This document shows, one piece after another, positions 11,388-23,145 of a DNA stretch of 64,000 nt. This stretch comes from Portulaca oleracea (taxonomy: Eukaryota; Streptophyta; Magnoliopsida; Caryophyllales; Portulacaceae). Numbering within the stretch: the stretch's first letter is position 1; each line of letters opens with the position of its first letter. A program made the translations under genes and the position numbers. A model generated the notes under the pieces. It did not search any database. It saw only the letters and a program-made list of their open reading frames with translations, and was not told the DNA's origin. The stretch spans positions 3,405,001-3,469,000 of the forward strand of contig CM055875.1 of the NCBI GenBank assembly GCA_029582165.1. The letters run 5' to 3'.

Positions 11388-12232
11388 TAATGTATAATGG
11401 GATCAAAGAGATCTCATTACACATAGAATTCAGGATCTTTATGAACTAGATAAGAATTTATCTTCTCCAAGTTCTTAAGGATCAACTAAACTCAATGAAA
11501 AGAGATGGAAAATGAATCAAAGAATGGAAATCGATTACCAAAAGATGAACGTTTGAATGTTTGAATGATGAACGCTTGATGAACGAATGATGGATGATTG
11601 AATGAATGGATGAACGAACGATAATGGCGATGAAGACTCCCACGAGGATATAGGCACACCACCTCAAGGAACTCTTCAATTCTACCTTTCACCACCAAGG
11701 GATGCCAACCCAAGGCTAGAAGTAGAGATAGATCGAAACTCCCTCAAGAGAAACGAAAATGCTAGCACAAAAGCTAGAGAGAAAACAACATCATGTGTTT
11801 GCTTTGGATTTGATATATTGAATGAGAGATGTGTTTACAAGGCACCCAAGGGGTCTATTTATACTAAATGAGAGGCCCCCTTGGCGTGTAATATGAAAGA
11901 AATACAAAGCATCTAGCTTACATCATCCTATACAAGTGTGATATCATAAAGAAACAAATGTACATAAGCTAGATTAAAACTATGATAACTTGCTTGTTTC
12001 TTCACCAAACTTCAAGATTCAACAACCATTGTAAAGCTCCTTTGATGTAGAACAATCGGCTCAAGGACGACTTCCATAATATCTTCATGGTTCTTAAGAT
12101 ATAGAGCAAATTACCGAGCTACCCTTGATGAAGCTATTCGTTTGAGAGAGAGACATGAGTGAAGGAAGCTCCTTCTCCGTGTAATTGATTATTTGGCTCC
12201 CATGATTGATATTTGGGACCAAATCTACATCA
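11388..12232 (-). repeat. C 3' LTR (845 bp)
   Basis: On the minus strand it starts TGATGTAGATTTGGTCC at 12232, with an imperfect fold-back to CCAAATATCA. It ends ATACATTA at 11388 (CATCA mutated). The minus-strand PPT CTAGGGGTGAA lies at 12233-12243. Confidence 0.9.
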
Positions 12233-12260
12233 TTCACCCCTAGTTGAGAAGAGTTTGTCC

Positions 12261-14890
12261 TCAAACTAGGAAGTTCTTCTTCTCCTCCAATCCATAGTAG
12301 GGCTTAAGATCACTCACGTTGAAAGTACAACTTCCTTCATAGTCTTCACCAAGTTGTAACTTATAAGCATTGTCACCAATCCTTTCCAAAACTCCATAAG
12401 GACCATCTCCTCTCGATGCAAGCTTACCTTTCCTCTTAGAAGGAAATCTTTCTTTCTTCAAGTGAATCCAAACAAGATCTCCTGGTTCAAATATAACCTT
12501 CTTCCTTGTCTTATTCACTCTACTAGCTACATCTTGTGTATACTTCAAGATTTTCTCACGAACTTCTTCATGTAGCTTCTTAATCTCTTCCACCCTTTTG
12601 TAAGCTTCAAAGCTAAACTTTGTTGATGTAGAAATAGGTGTGAGATCCATAGGTTGGAGAGGGTTCCTTCCATAAACGATTTGAAAAGGTGACAAACCCG
12701 TAGCTTTGCTTGGACTTCTATTGAAGGCGAATTCAGCGTGCAATAGAAGAGTATCCCACCCTTTCTTGTCTTTACTCACCAATATTCGAAGTAGAGCTCC
12801 CAAAGTACGATTGGTTACTTCGGTTTGTCCATCCGTTTGTGGATGACATGCGGTGCTAAACTTCAACTTTGTTCCAAGCTTCTTCCACAATGTAAGCCAA
12901 AAATGACTAAGGAATTTTGAATCTCTATCACTCACCATGGTCTTTGGAATACCATGTAACTTCACCACTTCTTCAAAGTATAGATTTGCAACCTTAGTAG
13001 CATCATAGGTGGTATGGCATGGAATGAAATGAGCCATCTTTGAAAACCTATCAACAACCACCATGATAGAATCCTTGCCTCTTTGAGTTCTTGGTAGACC
13101 CACAACGAAGTCTAAACTCACATCTTCCCATGGACTATGTGGAATAGGCAAAGGAGTATACAATCCTTGTGGTAAAGCGCGAGCCTTTGAAATATTGCAA
13201 GTATTACACCTCTTTACCATATGCTCGATGTCTTTGATCATGCTAGGCCAAAAGTAATGCTCCATCATCATCAAATAAGTCTTCTCAATACCAAAATAAC
13301 CCGCCAAAGAACCTCCATGGACCTCCATGATCAACAACTCACGAATGCTACTCCTTGGAATACATAATTGATTTCCCTTGAAAAGAAATCCATGCTCAAT
13401 ATGAAAGAGTTGGTGGGGATGCTTCTTACAAAGCTCATAAACCTCCTTAAATTCCTCATCATTTTCATACAACTCTTTAATATGCTCAAAACCAAGGACT
13501 CTTGAATCAAGAACATGAGTGAGTAAGTACCTTCTTGATAAAGCATCCGCTCTTTTGTTGAGATGACCCGCTTTATGCCTTATCACAAAATGAAATGCTT
13601 GCATGTACTCAACCCATTTGGCGTGTCTTGGATTAAGCTTATGTTGCCCTTGAATGAACTTTAGAGCCTCATGATCACTGTGTAGAATGAATTCACCACT
13701 TAGAAGATGATGTCGCTAATGCTAAAGAGCTCTTATAATTGCATAGAACTCTTTATCATATGTACTATACTTCCTTTTGGCTTCATTCAACTTCTCACTA
13801 AAGTAAGCAAGAGGTCGGCCCTCTTGAGATAAAACGGCTCCAATTCTAACTCCACTTGCATCAACTTCTACTTCAAAGGCTTTGTCAAAACAAGGTAATG
13901 CAAGAATAGGTGCATGAAATAATTTCTCCTTAATCAACTCAAACGCTTCATTAGCACCCTTACTCCATGAAAACTCTTTTTTTTTTTCAACAACTCGGTC
14001 ATAGGTGCAAGAATGGAGCTAAAATTCCTTATAAATCTTCTATAAAACGAAGCTAAACCATGAAAACTCCGTACCTCGTGAATGGACATTGGTGTAGGCC
14101 ATTCTTGAATGGCTTTCACCTTCTCCTTATCGACTTGAATGCCATCTTTTGAAAGAACATATCCAAGGAACACGATCTTGGATGAGAAAAGGTGGCACTT
14201 CTCCATGTTTGCGTAGAGTTGCTCTTTCTCCAAAATGTACATGACCAACTCTAGATGCTTTACATGCTCCTTTTCACTTCTACTATATACAAGAATATCA
14301 TCAAAGTAAACTACAACACACTTGCCAATAAGAGGGTTCAATACATGCTTCATAAGACGCATGAAAGTAGATGGTGCATTAGTAAGACCAAATGGCATCA
14401 CAAGCCACTCATATAACCCTTCCTTTGTGTTGAATGTCGTTTTCCACTCATCTCCTTCATGAATTCGAATTTGATGATATCCACTCCTCAAATCAACTTT
14501 GGAGAACACAACACTCCCATGTAGCTCATCAAGTAGATCTTCAAGCCGTGGGATTGGAAATCTATACTTGATTGTGATCTTGTCTATGGCTCGACAATCC
14601 ATACACATTCGTTGAGATGCATCTTTCTTCGGTACAAGCAAAACCAGAACGACACACGGACTCATACTTTCATGTACCAAGCCTTTGGATAAAAGATCAT
14701 CTACTTGCATTTGAACTTCTTCAGCATCTTTCGGATTCATACGGTAGGACGGCTTGTTGGGGAGCATAGAACCCGGAACAAGATCAATTTTGTGCTCAAT
14801 ATCCCTTCTTGGAGGCAACCCCTTTTGCATCACTTTTGGGAACAAATGATTGAACCATTCCAAAAGATTTTGGAGAAGTGCATGCTCATG
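12261..14890 (-). pseudogene. C pol: reverse transcriptase, RNase H, integrase
   Basis: RT reads from about 14890 down: [52 protein letters not shown] and YFDDIL, with catalytic aspartates present. RNase H follows ([26 protein letters not shown]). Integrase has the zinc-binding part (CNTCNISK, with the second His of GHFG changed to Tyr), LDFVVGLP, SDRDSKFLSHFW and HPQTDGQTEVTNRTL, so the DDE residues look intact. The C-terminal GDLVWIHLKKERFPSKRK block and DNAYKL follow. There is no obvious chromodomain. Breaks are a frameshift at the T-run 13977-13989 and two TAG codons near 13720-13728 (Q and W of ALQHWRHH). The integrase frame 13604-12261 is open for 447 codons and stops before the LTR. 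Confidence 0.9.
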
Positions 14891-16011
14891 TGATGGAGGT
14901 CCTCCATCAGAACCAGCATCAGGAGTAGCAACGACCTCACCAACATCAGCATTGAGGCCATCATCAACCACATCAACCACTGACATCCAAGAGTGCTTTA
15001 TGATGGTCCAACAAGTTATGAGGTCGTCCAACAACAGCAGCATCATCACCAACAGCAGCGGCCAACCAGTGAGGCTATTTCTCAATTCCATATCTTTGGA
15101 TTGAGGTCCTCACCAGTGCTTTGAAGACTTCACTCTAGAGTTATTGAGGACTTTCCAGCTCAGTGAAGATGTTTGCCAGTTCTGAGGTCCTCTATGAAGA
15201 CATCATTTCTGGAACTGTTGAGGATATTCCAGCTCTGTGAGGTGATCTTGCATTGAGGTCCTCTATGAAGACTCATTTTTGAGCTGTTGAGGCCATTTCA
15301 AGTTTGTGAGGTGATTTAACCGTTTGTAATAAAGACAACGCGTTTGTTAGGTTTTATTTCATTTTATTTTGATGTTTTCCAGTTTGTAATGAGGCTTATT
15401 TAGCTTACTAAGTTAGTTAAGTAGCTTAATGCGTAATTAGGGAGTTTCTTGAGAAAGGGGAAACCCTTAATCAACCAGCTCAACCCTAGGTTTATATAGC
15501 TTGTAATTGGCAGCTTGTGAGGATCGTCTATCAGTGAAATCAATAGCATTTTGAGTGCCTTAATTGAGCCTCTTGTTTGTGAGTGACGTTAAACTCTCAT
15601 TCTTGGTTAATTTTACTACAGTAGCAAGGATTTGGCAATCCTTGTGGTGGGTGTAGAGCTTGATAATCTCGATGGTGGTGTGCCTTGATCCATTGAGGTC
15701 ATCCAGTCCATTGCCCTTGGAGTTCTAGCTGTGGTGGGTCTGTATCAGCTCGAGCCTCAAGACTATCTTCGGTCACTGTTTGATTGTAAGTTTGTCCATC
15801 CGATCAACATATTATCATCATCCATTTCATCCAATCGTTCATTGCTATTTGTGCTCTGTTTTGAGGAGGTTGTAATTGATTTCTTGTCGTAAGGTTCTGT
15901 TTTGGGTGTATTTGTATTTGATTCTCTGTTTTGAGGCCAGATTGTGTGTTTGTGCATTAATGAGGTGTACTGTGAGGTCAATACTCTGATCTTAGGACCT
16001 TGCATACATCA
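14891..16011 (+). repeat. D 5' LTR (1121 bp)
   Basis: It starts TGATGGAGGTCCTCCATCA, a 19-base inverted repeat with 9-bp arms around one base, and ends TGCATACATCA. A TATA-like TTTATATAGC lies at 15491-15500. ORFs across its first 210 bases continue the C frame by chance. Confidence 0.92.
15491..15500 (+). promoter_or_regulatory. TATA-like box of the D LTR
   Basis: TTTATATAGC is repeated in the 3' LTR near 21151, and F has TTTATATATA near 26973. The placement suits an LTR promoter. Confidence 0.55.
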
Positions 16012-16015
16012 TAAT

Positions 16016-16028
16016 TGGTATCAGAGCT
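16016..16028 (+). other. PBS of D (initiator tRNA-Met)
   Basis: TGGTATCAGAGCT follows four bases after the LTR end. Confidence 0.9.
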
Positions 16029-16077
16029 GAGTAACATGTTGGAGGAAGGTCTGTTTGTGTTAGTTGTACATTTCATT

Positions 16078-17235
16078 ATGTCGGGTTGTACTAAAACACC
16101 TCAGGAAGTAGCAGAACAAGCCTTGAGGGAGAAGGAGGAATTAGAAGGGAAACTAAAATTTGTGAGTGATCAGTTGAAATATTATATGAGGTTGCACAAA
16201 AATAGGCTTAATGGAGAGACTGATATGGAGTCTGAAGAAGAAGAAGAGGAGGAGAACCCTTTTAGTGAATCTGGAAGGGGAGGAGGAAGACCTAGATATC
16301 ACAGAAGAAGGGGATTTATAAGGAGACCACCTAGGAGTAGTGTAAGTGAATCCAGGAGTAGGAGTGAAAGGGAAGAATGGAGGGAAAATAGGAGAGCTGA
16401 CAAGTTGGATTTCAAAATAGATATTCCAGAATATGTAGGTCAGTTGGATCCTGATGTATTCTTGGATTGGTTGCAAACAATGGAGAGGGTGTTTGATTTG
16501 AGGGAGTTGTCTGAGGAAAACAAGGTGAAGTTGGTTGCATTGAAGTTGAGGAAATATGCATCTACATGGTGGAACAACTTGCAAAGAAGGAGAGAAGAGC
16601 TCAATGAACCTAAAGTTAGTACATGGGTTGAAATGAGGCAGAAGCTCAAGGAGAAATTCTTACCTGAAAGTTACATGAAGGAAAATTATTTCAAGCTTCA
16701 ACACTTTGTCCAGGGTAGCAAATCAGTTGAGGAGTATACCAAGGAGTTTGAACATCTGCTGTGGAAGTGCAATATGAAGGAGAATGAAATTCAGACCTAT
16801 GTGAGGTATCTTGGAGGGTTGAATCAAAGCATCAGAAATGTGGTCGAGCTGCAGGTGTATAATTCACTTGATGAGCTGAGTCTTTGGCTCATAAGGTGGA
16901 ACAACAGAAGAAGGTCCAAAGGAAGGAGCATGGAAGCAAGTACCCAGCCAAAACCTATCGTCAAACCAAATCAGACCACTATACCAAATCCTACAATCCA
17001 CCTCAAAGAACCTATCCATCGCCACAACCACAAACCAGATATCCAGCCCCTAAACCACCTCAAACACAATCCCAAAATCCCCCACAAAGAACCCCAGTCC
17101 CTACCAATCGACCATTCCCAAAGAGAAGATGTTTTAGATGTCAAGGACTTGGACATCTAGCCTCAGAATGTCCAAACAGGAGAGCAGTGACCTTAGCAGA
17201 ATATCAAGCAGCACTGTTTGTTGAACCTGAGTAAG
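16078..17235 (+). pseudogene. D gag
   Basis: I chose the ATG at 16078 (MSGCTKTPQEVAEQALREK) because it aligns with the gag start of K at 55710. An in-frame ATG at 16036 is also possible. A coiled-coil start leads to an Arg/Ser-rich stretch, then the capsid core: DKLDFKIDIPEY, FLDWLQTMERVFDLRE, LRKYASTWWNNLQRR and EYTKEFEHLLWKC. A frameshift near 16880 moves the Pro-rich spacer and the knuckle CFRCQGLGHLASEC to the next frame. The gag frame ends in TAA at 17232-17234, right after LFVEPE. The acidic linker and protease follow in the same frame, so this stop sits exactly between gag and pro. Confidence 0.88.
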
Positions 17236-20200
17236 TTGTTGAGGAGGAACAGTATGATGAACCTGAAGGAGATCCAGTGTATGATGAAGAGGAAGTTAAG
17301 GCCACACTAGATGAAGGTGAAATGTTGGTGATCAGGAGGATCCTTAGCAGTACAACAGTTGATGAGGAAGCTGAGCAGAGGGAGAACATTTTTCACACAA
17401 GACGTATAGTGCAAGGGAAGATCTGTTCCTTGATTATTGATGGAGGCAGCTGTACTAATGCAGCATCATAGACTATGGTGTAAAAACTGAATTTGAAAAC
17501 CTGTCCTCATCCAGCACCTTACACCATCCAGTGGTTGAGTCAAAGTAGAGGTATCAAAATCTCATCTAGATGCGTTGTGAATTTTTCAATTGGTTCTGTT
17601 TATAAAGATGAAGTGTGGTGTGATGTTATACCTATGGATGCATGTCATTTATTGTTGGGAAGACCTTGGTTGTTTGATAGATCTGTTAACCATGATGGAA
17701 GAGCCAATACTTATTCCCTTAACATGAACCACAAGAAAATTGTCCTCACCCCACTTAAACCATCCCAGCTCACAAAAAGAACCAAGAACTTGATTGTTGA
17801 ACCATCCCTTGATGTGATCTTACCAGCTGAGTATCATGAGTTCTGTGAACAGAAGGAGTTACTTTTGCTTGCTCTTGATGAAGAACCAGCCTCACAAAAT
17901 GAGCCAGCCCCACAAAATAGCCATCCTTTATTCCAACCCATCCTAAACCGGTACCTACATGTTTTTCCAGAAGAAATGCAACCAGGTTTACCCCCAAAAA
18001 GAGATATCCAGCATAAAATTGACCTTATCCCAGGATCTATTTTACCAAACAAACCAGCCTATAGAATGACCCCTGCTGAAACCAATGAGATCCAAAGGCA
18101 AGTTGATGAGTTGTTAGAGAAAGGAATGATTAGAGAAAGCTTGAGCCCTTGTGTAGTGCCAGCATTATTAGTCCCTAAGAAAGATGGAAGTCAGAGGATG
18201 TGTATTGATTGTAGAGCCATCAATAAAATCACAATTAAGTATAGATATCCTATTCCAAGACTTGAGGATATGCTTGATGATCTCCATGGCTCAACTGTGT
18301 TTTCAAAGATTTTTTTGAGGAGTGGATATTATCAAATCAGAATTTATGAGGGAGATGAGCGGAAGACAGCCTTTAAGACTAAGGAAGGCCTGTATGAGTG
18401 GTTGGCCATGCCTTTTGGTTTGACAAATGCACCTTCAACATTTATGAGACTCATGAATCAATTTCTAAAGCCTTTGATTGGGAAGTGTGTTGTTGTGTAT
18501 TTTGATGATATACTCATTTATAGCCAGTCTGAGGAGGATCATGTGAACCACTTGAGGAGTGTTATGGAGATTTTGAGTAGAGAGCAGCTGTATGGGAACC
18601 TCAAGAAGTGTCAATTCTTCACCAGCCATGTTATATTCCTTGGTTATATTGTGACATCAGAAGGAATTCAAGTAGATGAGGATAAGATCAAAGCCATGAG
18701 AGAGTGGCCAGTTCTCACATCAATCCAACAAATAAATAGTTTTCATGGATTGGCATCTTTCTACAGGAGGTTTGTGAGGAACTTCATCACTATTCTAGCT
18801 CCTATGACTGAGTTAGTGAAGGGAAAGAGCTTTACTTGGACGTCAGCTGCACAGAAAGCTTTTGAGGAGGTCAACAGACAGTTAACCTCAGCACCAGTGT
18901 TGGCATTACCTTGTTTTGCCAAAGTCTTTGAAGTGGAGTGTGATGCCTCAGGTGTGGGCATTGGAGCAGTGTTGACTCAAGAGGGAAGACCAGTAGCTTA
19001 TTTCAGTGAGAAACTCAATGAGGCCAAGAGGAAATACAGTACATATGATAAGGAGTTCTATGCTATCATCAGAGCTTTGCAACATTGGAGGCATTATTTG
19101 ATTGGAGCTGAATTTATTCTGCACAGTGATCATGAGGCCCTCAAATTCATCCAGGGGCAGCATAAACTCAACACTAGGCATGCTACTTGGGTGGAGTTCA
19201 TGCAACAATTTCATTTTGTGATCCATTATAAATCTGGGAAGCTTAATAAAGGAGCTGATCCACTATCTAGGAGGTATTTGTTGTTGCATGTTTTGGATGC
19301 AAGAGTGCTTGGTTTTGAACAGTTGAAAGCTTTATATGAGAATGATGAAGATTTTGGAGAGTTGTACCACAAATGCAAGGGACGTCCTCAAAGTCTATAC
19401 CACATAGACCAGGAATTTCTTTTCAAAGGAGCAAGGTTATGTATTCCAATGAGCAGTTTTAGAGAATTGTTGATCTCTGAAGTTCATGGAGGTTGCTTAG
19501 CAGGACATTTTGGCATTGAGAAGACCCTTCTTATGTTGAAGGAACATTATTGTTGGCCTAAAACGAGGAAGGATGTTGAGTATTGGGTCAGGAGGTGTGC
19601 TACATGTCAGATTGCAAAGAGTCATAGCTTACCTCAAGGGCTATACACACCTTTGCCAGTTCCAAGCAGTCCTTAGGAGGACATCAGCCTAGACTTCATT
19701 GTTGGTCTACCAAGAACTCAAAGAGGGACAGATTCAATCATGGTAGTTGTGAACAGATTCAGTAAAATGGCTCACTTCATTGCTTTCCATACCAACTATG
19801 ATGCTGTGAGGCTGGCTGTATTGTATTTTCAGGAGGTAGTGAGACTCCATGGTGTTCCCAGGAGTATGGTGTCTTATAGGGATGTCAAGTTCCTACGTCA
19901 TTTTTGGGTTATTCTTTGGAAGAAGTTGGGCACCCAGCTGAAGTATAGCACAGCTTGTCACCCCCAAACTGATGGGCAAACAGAGGTCACAAATAGGACA
20001 CTTGGAACACTATTGAGGTCACTAATATCCACAAACAAAACAGGATGGGACACCCTCTTGTCTCTTGCTGAATTTGCTTTCAATAGAGCACCATCCAAGG
20101 CAACTGGCCTTTCACAATTCCAGGTTGTCTATGGTAGAAATCCTATAACTCCATTGGATTTATCCCCACTAACAAATACTGTGAGGTTTAGTTATGAAGC

Positions 20201-20585
20201 AGGTAAACATGCAAAGGAGATCAAGAGGCTTCACTAGTAACTCAGGGAGAAGATCATAAAGTATTTTGAGCAAGTTTCTACATCAGCAAACAAGCATAGG
20301 AGGAAGATGGTTTTCAATCCAGGAGATCTAGTGTGTATTCATCTAAGGAAGGATAGATTTCCAAGCAAGAGGAAGGGAAAGTTGACCCCAAGACAGATGG
20401 TCCTTTTGAAGTGCTAGAGAGGATTGGAGACAATGCTTACAAGTTTGACCTTTCTGAAGACTATGGAGGCAATGCTACATTCAACGTTGCAAATTTAAGG
20501 CCTTACTTTCCAGAGCATGAAGACCTTTCAAGTTTGAGGACAAACTTTCCTCAACCTGGGGAGGATGATGGAGGTCCTCCATCGT
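17236..20585 (+). pseudogene. D protease-RT-RNase H-integrase
   Basis: Protease starts with CSLIIDGGSCTNAAS, then TAG (17469) and TAA (17481) codons. From 17493 a 727-codon frame is open through RT, RNase H and the integrase zinc finger. RT has YFDDIL, but the first catalytic Asp is replaced (KIFLRSGYYQ where relatives have [10 protein letters not shown]). RNase H has CDASGVGIGAVL and SDHEALKF. The integrase zinc finger reads HGGCLAGHFG with CATCQIAK. A TAG at 19674 replaces a conserved Trp. The core keeps LDFIVGLP and HPQTDGQTEVTNRTL, but SDRD is SYRD, so the second catalytic Asp is lost. A stop near 20236 and a frameshift near 20395 follow. The original frame would end about 19 bases inside the 3' LTR (TAA 20585-20587). 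Confidence 0.9.
20555..20565 (+). other. Polypurine tract of D
   Basis: CCTGGGGAGGA directly precedes the 3' LTR and is also read as codons (PGED) of the pol C-terminus. Confidence 0.85.
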
Positions 20586-21344
20586 AACCAAGATCGGGAG
20601 CAAGACCACGACATCACCAACCATCAACCACATCAACCACTGACATCCAAGAGTGCTTTATGATGGTCCAACAAGTTATGAGGTCGTCCAACAACAGCAG
20701 CATCATCACCAACAGCAGCGGCCAACCAGTGAGGCTATTTCTCAATTCCATATCTTTGGATTGACGTCCTCACCAGTGCTTTGAAGACTTCACTCTAGAG
20801 TTATTGAGGACTTTCCAGCTCAGTGAAGATGTTTGCCAGTTCTGAGGTCCTCTATGAAGACATCATTTCTGGAACTGTTGAGGATATTCCAGCTCTGTGA
20901 GGTGATCTTGCATTGAGGTCCTCTATGAAGACTCATTTTTGAGCTGTTGAGGCCATTTCAAGTTTGTGAGGTGATTTAACCGTTTGTAATAAAGACAACG
21001 CGTTTGTTAGGTTTTATTTCATTTTATTTTGATGTTATCCAGTTTGTAATGAGGCTTATTTAGCTTACTAAGTTAGTTAAGTAGCTTAATGCGTAATTAG
21101 GGAGTTTCTTGAGAAAGGGGAAACCCTTAATCAACCAGCTCAACCCTAGGTTTATATAGCTTGTAATTGGCAGCTTGTGAGGATCGTCTATCAGTGAAAT
21201 CAATAGCATTTTGAGTGCCTTAATTGAGCCTCTTGTTTGTGAGTGACGTTAAACTCTCATTCTTGGTTAATTTTACTACAGTAGCAAGGATTTAGCAATC
21301 CTTGTGGTGGGTGTAGAGCTTGATAATCTTGATGGTGGTGTGCC
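20566..21344 (+). repeat. D 3' LTR, truncated at an inversion breakpoint
   Basis: It matches the 5' LTR from its start, apart from a replaced patch near 20587-20620, up to GTGGTGTGCC. The next segment of the LTR is found inverted at 22940-23145. Between lie an A LTR end and an E LTR. Confidence 0.88.
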
Positions 21345-21348
21345 GATA

Positions 21349-21532
21349 TGATGTATTTAATGGATCAAAGAGATCTCATTACACAAAGAATTCAGGATCT
21401 TTATGAACTAGATAAGAATCTATCTTCTCGAAGTTCTAAGGATCAACTAAATCCAACAAAAAGAAGATGGAAACGAAACAAAGAATGATGAATTCGTTTA
21501 CCAAATGATGATGTACGATTGATGTATGAACG
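21349..21532 (-). repeat. Family A LTR 3'-end fragment
   Basis: The plus strand reads TGATGTATTTAATGGATCAAAG, the reverse of an A LTR end, and continues as A LTR for about 180 bases. The E LTR then begins. Confidence 0.8.
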
Positions 21533-22925
21533 TGATGTATGCTAACTCACAAAGATCGGAGTGTTGAGCTAGAACACACCATACAGTCACACAAACACAC
21601 AGCTGGATGCTTGAACTTTGCAATAACTGATAGAAAGCAACAAGCTGGAATAGAAGACAACCCAACAACAGAATAAAAGGGATAGACTTGCTTACAGTTG
21701 ATACAGATACACCACAACTACAATCAAGGGCAAGGGACTCTCACATACATGCCTCTACAGATACACCAAAGCATGGATGATCAAGCTCAGTTTACACTTG
21801 CTGGATTTGCCAATTGCTAGTGACAGGAACTGATTGAACCAAGATTGAGAGTTATAGGACACTCACAAACTTTCAGAGGTACTAAGACTCTCGAGAATAC
21901 TATTGAATGAACACACTGAGATGCCTTTCATTGATAGAAAACTTCATAATATAAAGAAAGCTAATCAGTTTGATTAGCAGTTGCTTAAGCATAAGCATTC
22001 TACCTAATCTCCCTGGATTATCCTAAGCTACAATGCTTGAAACAAGTACAGCTGATCATATCCTAATGATTTCGAGTACAATTTGTAAGAAAACAAAAGG
22101 AAAATACTAAGCTATTCTCTTATTGGACCAAAATGCCAAAAGGGTGGCAAAATGGACCAATAGGGAGCTTTCCTCTCCTAAGGGGTAAAAACTAAGTTAC
22201 TGAGGTAACTCCCGCACCAATGCTAACCTTGAAGTAATCTCAACAGGTTAATATCATGCTGGAAAGACCAAAACAACCCCTGTGAACAGAAATCAAAACA
22301 CATAGCCCCAGAACTGGGGTTCTGGAAAAACTGATAAAACAACCCTACTGGGATTGGTTGTTCTGTCTTCTGAATCTTACTCGTGCCATGCTTAATCATG
22401 CTGGGACTTTTCTTGGACTTGAAAAGGACATGGCAAGGAACAAAAAACTCCTCGGAAACATTGGCTGAAACTTCCTCAATCAAGAGATACAACATTGAGA
22501 AAGTCAGCTGCTTGGACTGTTGCTGCTGGGAACTGGAATTGGTATGGATGACCAATGCTGATGGGCCGAGTGGCTGCAAATGCCAGGGCTTGCTTTACAA
22601 TGGTGTAGCAAGCCTGGATGGATGCTGTTGGTGGTGTGGTGGCTGCTGGTGATGCTAAGAACTTCCTGCTGGCACTTTGGGCTGCTGAGAAGTCGGCTGA
22701 GTGGCTTTCTGTAAGTGCAGTTCTTTGAAAGCCTACTGTTTCTGCTGGAAGGGCTGGTCTAGCTGCTGAGTTGTGTCAAACAGCAAGTGCTCCTCCTCCT
22801 TGTGCTGCTGCTATTGTAATTGCTGGTGAAGATCCCTTGGAAGCCTCCTTTGTTGATGAAGCTGCTGCTACTGATTGTTCTCCTTGATGGTCTCCATCAT
22901 CCTCCCCATGTTAAGGAAAGTTTGT
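21533..22925 (-). mobile_element. E: LTR (1367 bp) with PPT and the last codons of pol
   Basis: On the minus strand the LTR runs from 22899 (TGATGGAGACCATCA, a terminal fold-back) to 21533 (GCATACATCA). It is preceded by the PPT CATGGGGAGGA (22900-22910) and a scrap of pol end (GACAAACTTTCC). The rest of the element is missing. The LTR is CTG/CAG-rich over 22480-22870. Its length and ends place it with the D-like LTRs, but its middle differs from D. Confidence 0.8.
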
Positions 22926-22939
22926 CCCATTATACATCA
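22926..22939 (+). repeat. 14-bp scar of an A LTR end
   Basis: CCCATTATACATCA matches the last bases of A LTRs and sits between the E element and the inverted D LTR piece. It is a probable deletion junction. Confidence 0.5.
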
Positions 22940-23145
22940 CGACATGAAATCAATTACAACCTCCTCAAAACAGAGGACAAATAGCAATGAACGATTGGAT
23001 GAATTGGATGATGACAATATGATGATCGGATGGACAAACTTACAATCAAACAGTAACCGAAGATAGTCTTGAGGCTCGCGCTGATACAGACCCACCACAG
23101 CTAGAACTCCAAGGGCAATGGACTAGATGACCTCAATGGATACAG
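22940..23145 (-). repeat. Inverted D LTR segment
   Basis: This is the reverse complement of D LTR sequence equivalent to about 15675-15885. It is the part that should follow the break at 21344, and the two breaks fall at nearly the same LTR position. This supports inversion of 21345-23145. Confidence 0.8.

Larger units (their letters stand above)
11388..14890 (-). mobile_element. C: 3' half of a CRM-like element, family A LTR
   Basis: Minus strand: pol, PPT and a complete 3' LTR. The element is cut at 14891 by insertion of D within the segment just before RT. Its gag, protease and 5' LTR are not recognisable beyond D. C lies inside A2 and reads towards it, so together they hold one set of gag-protease (plus) and one set of RT-RNase H-integrase (minus). 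Confidence 0.88.
14891..21344 (+). mobile_element. D: nearly complete CRM-like retrotransposon
   Basis: The order is 5' LTR, PBS, gag, protease, RT, RNase H, integrase, PPT and 3' LTR, all on plus. It is inserted into the pre-RT segment of C (left flank TCATG, 14886-14890). The 3' LTR stops at 21344, and its continuation appears in reverse orientation at 22940-23145, so the right end is rearranged and no target duplication can be read. Confidence 0.92.

Noticed and set aside
16036..16077. Upstream in-frame ATG for D gag
   Set aside because: It would add 14 hydrophobic residues not present in K gag, so the homologous start at 16078 is preferred.
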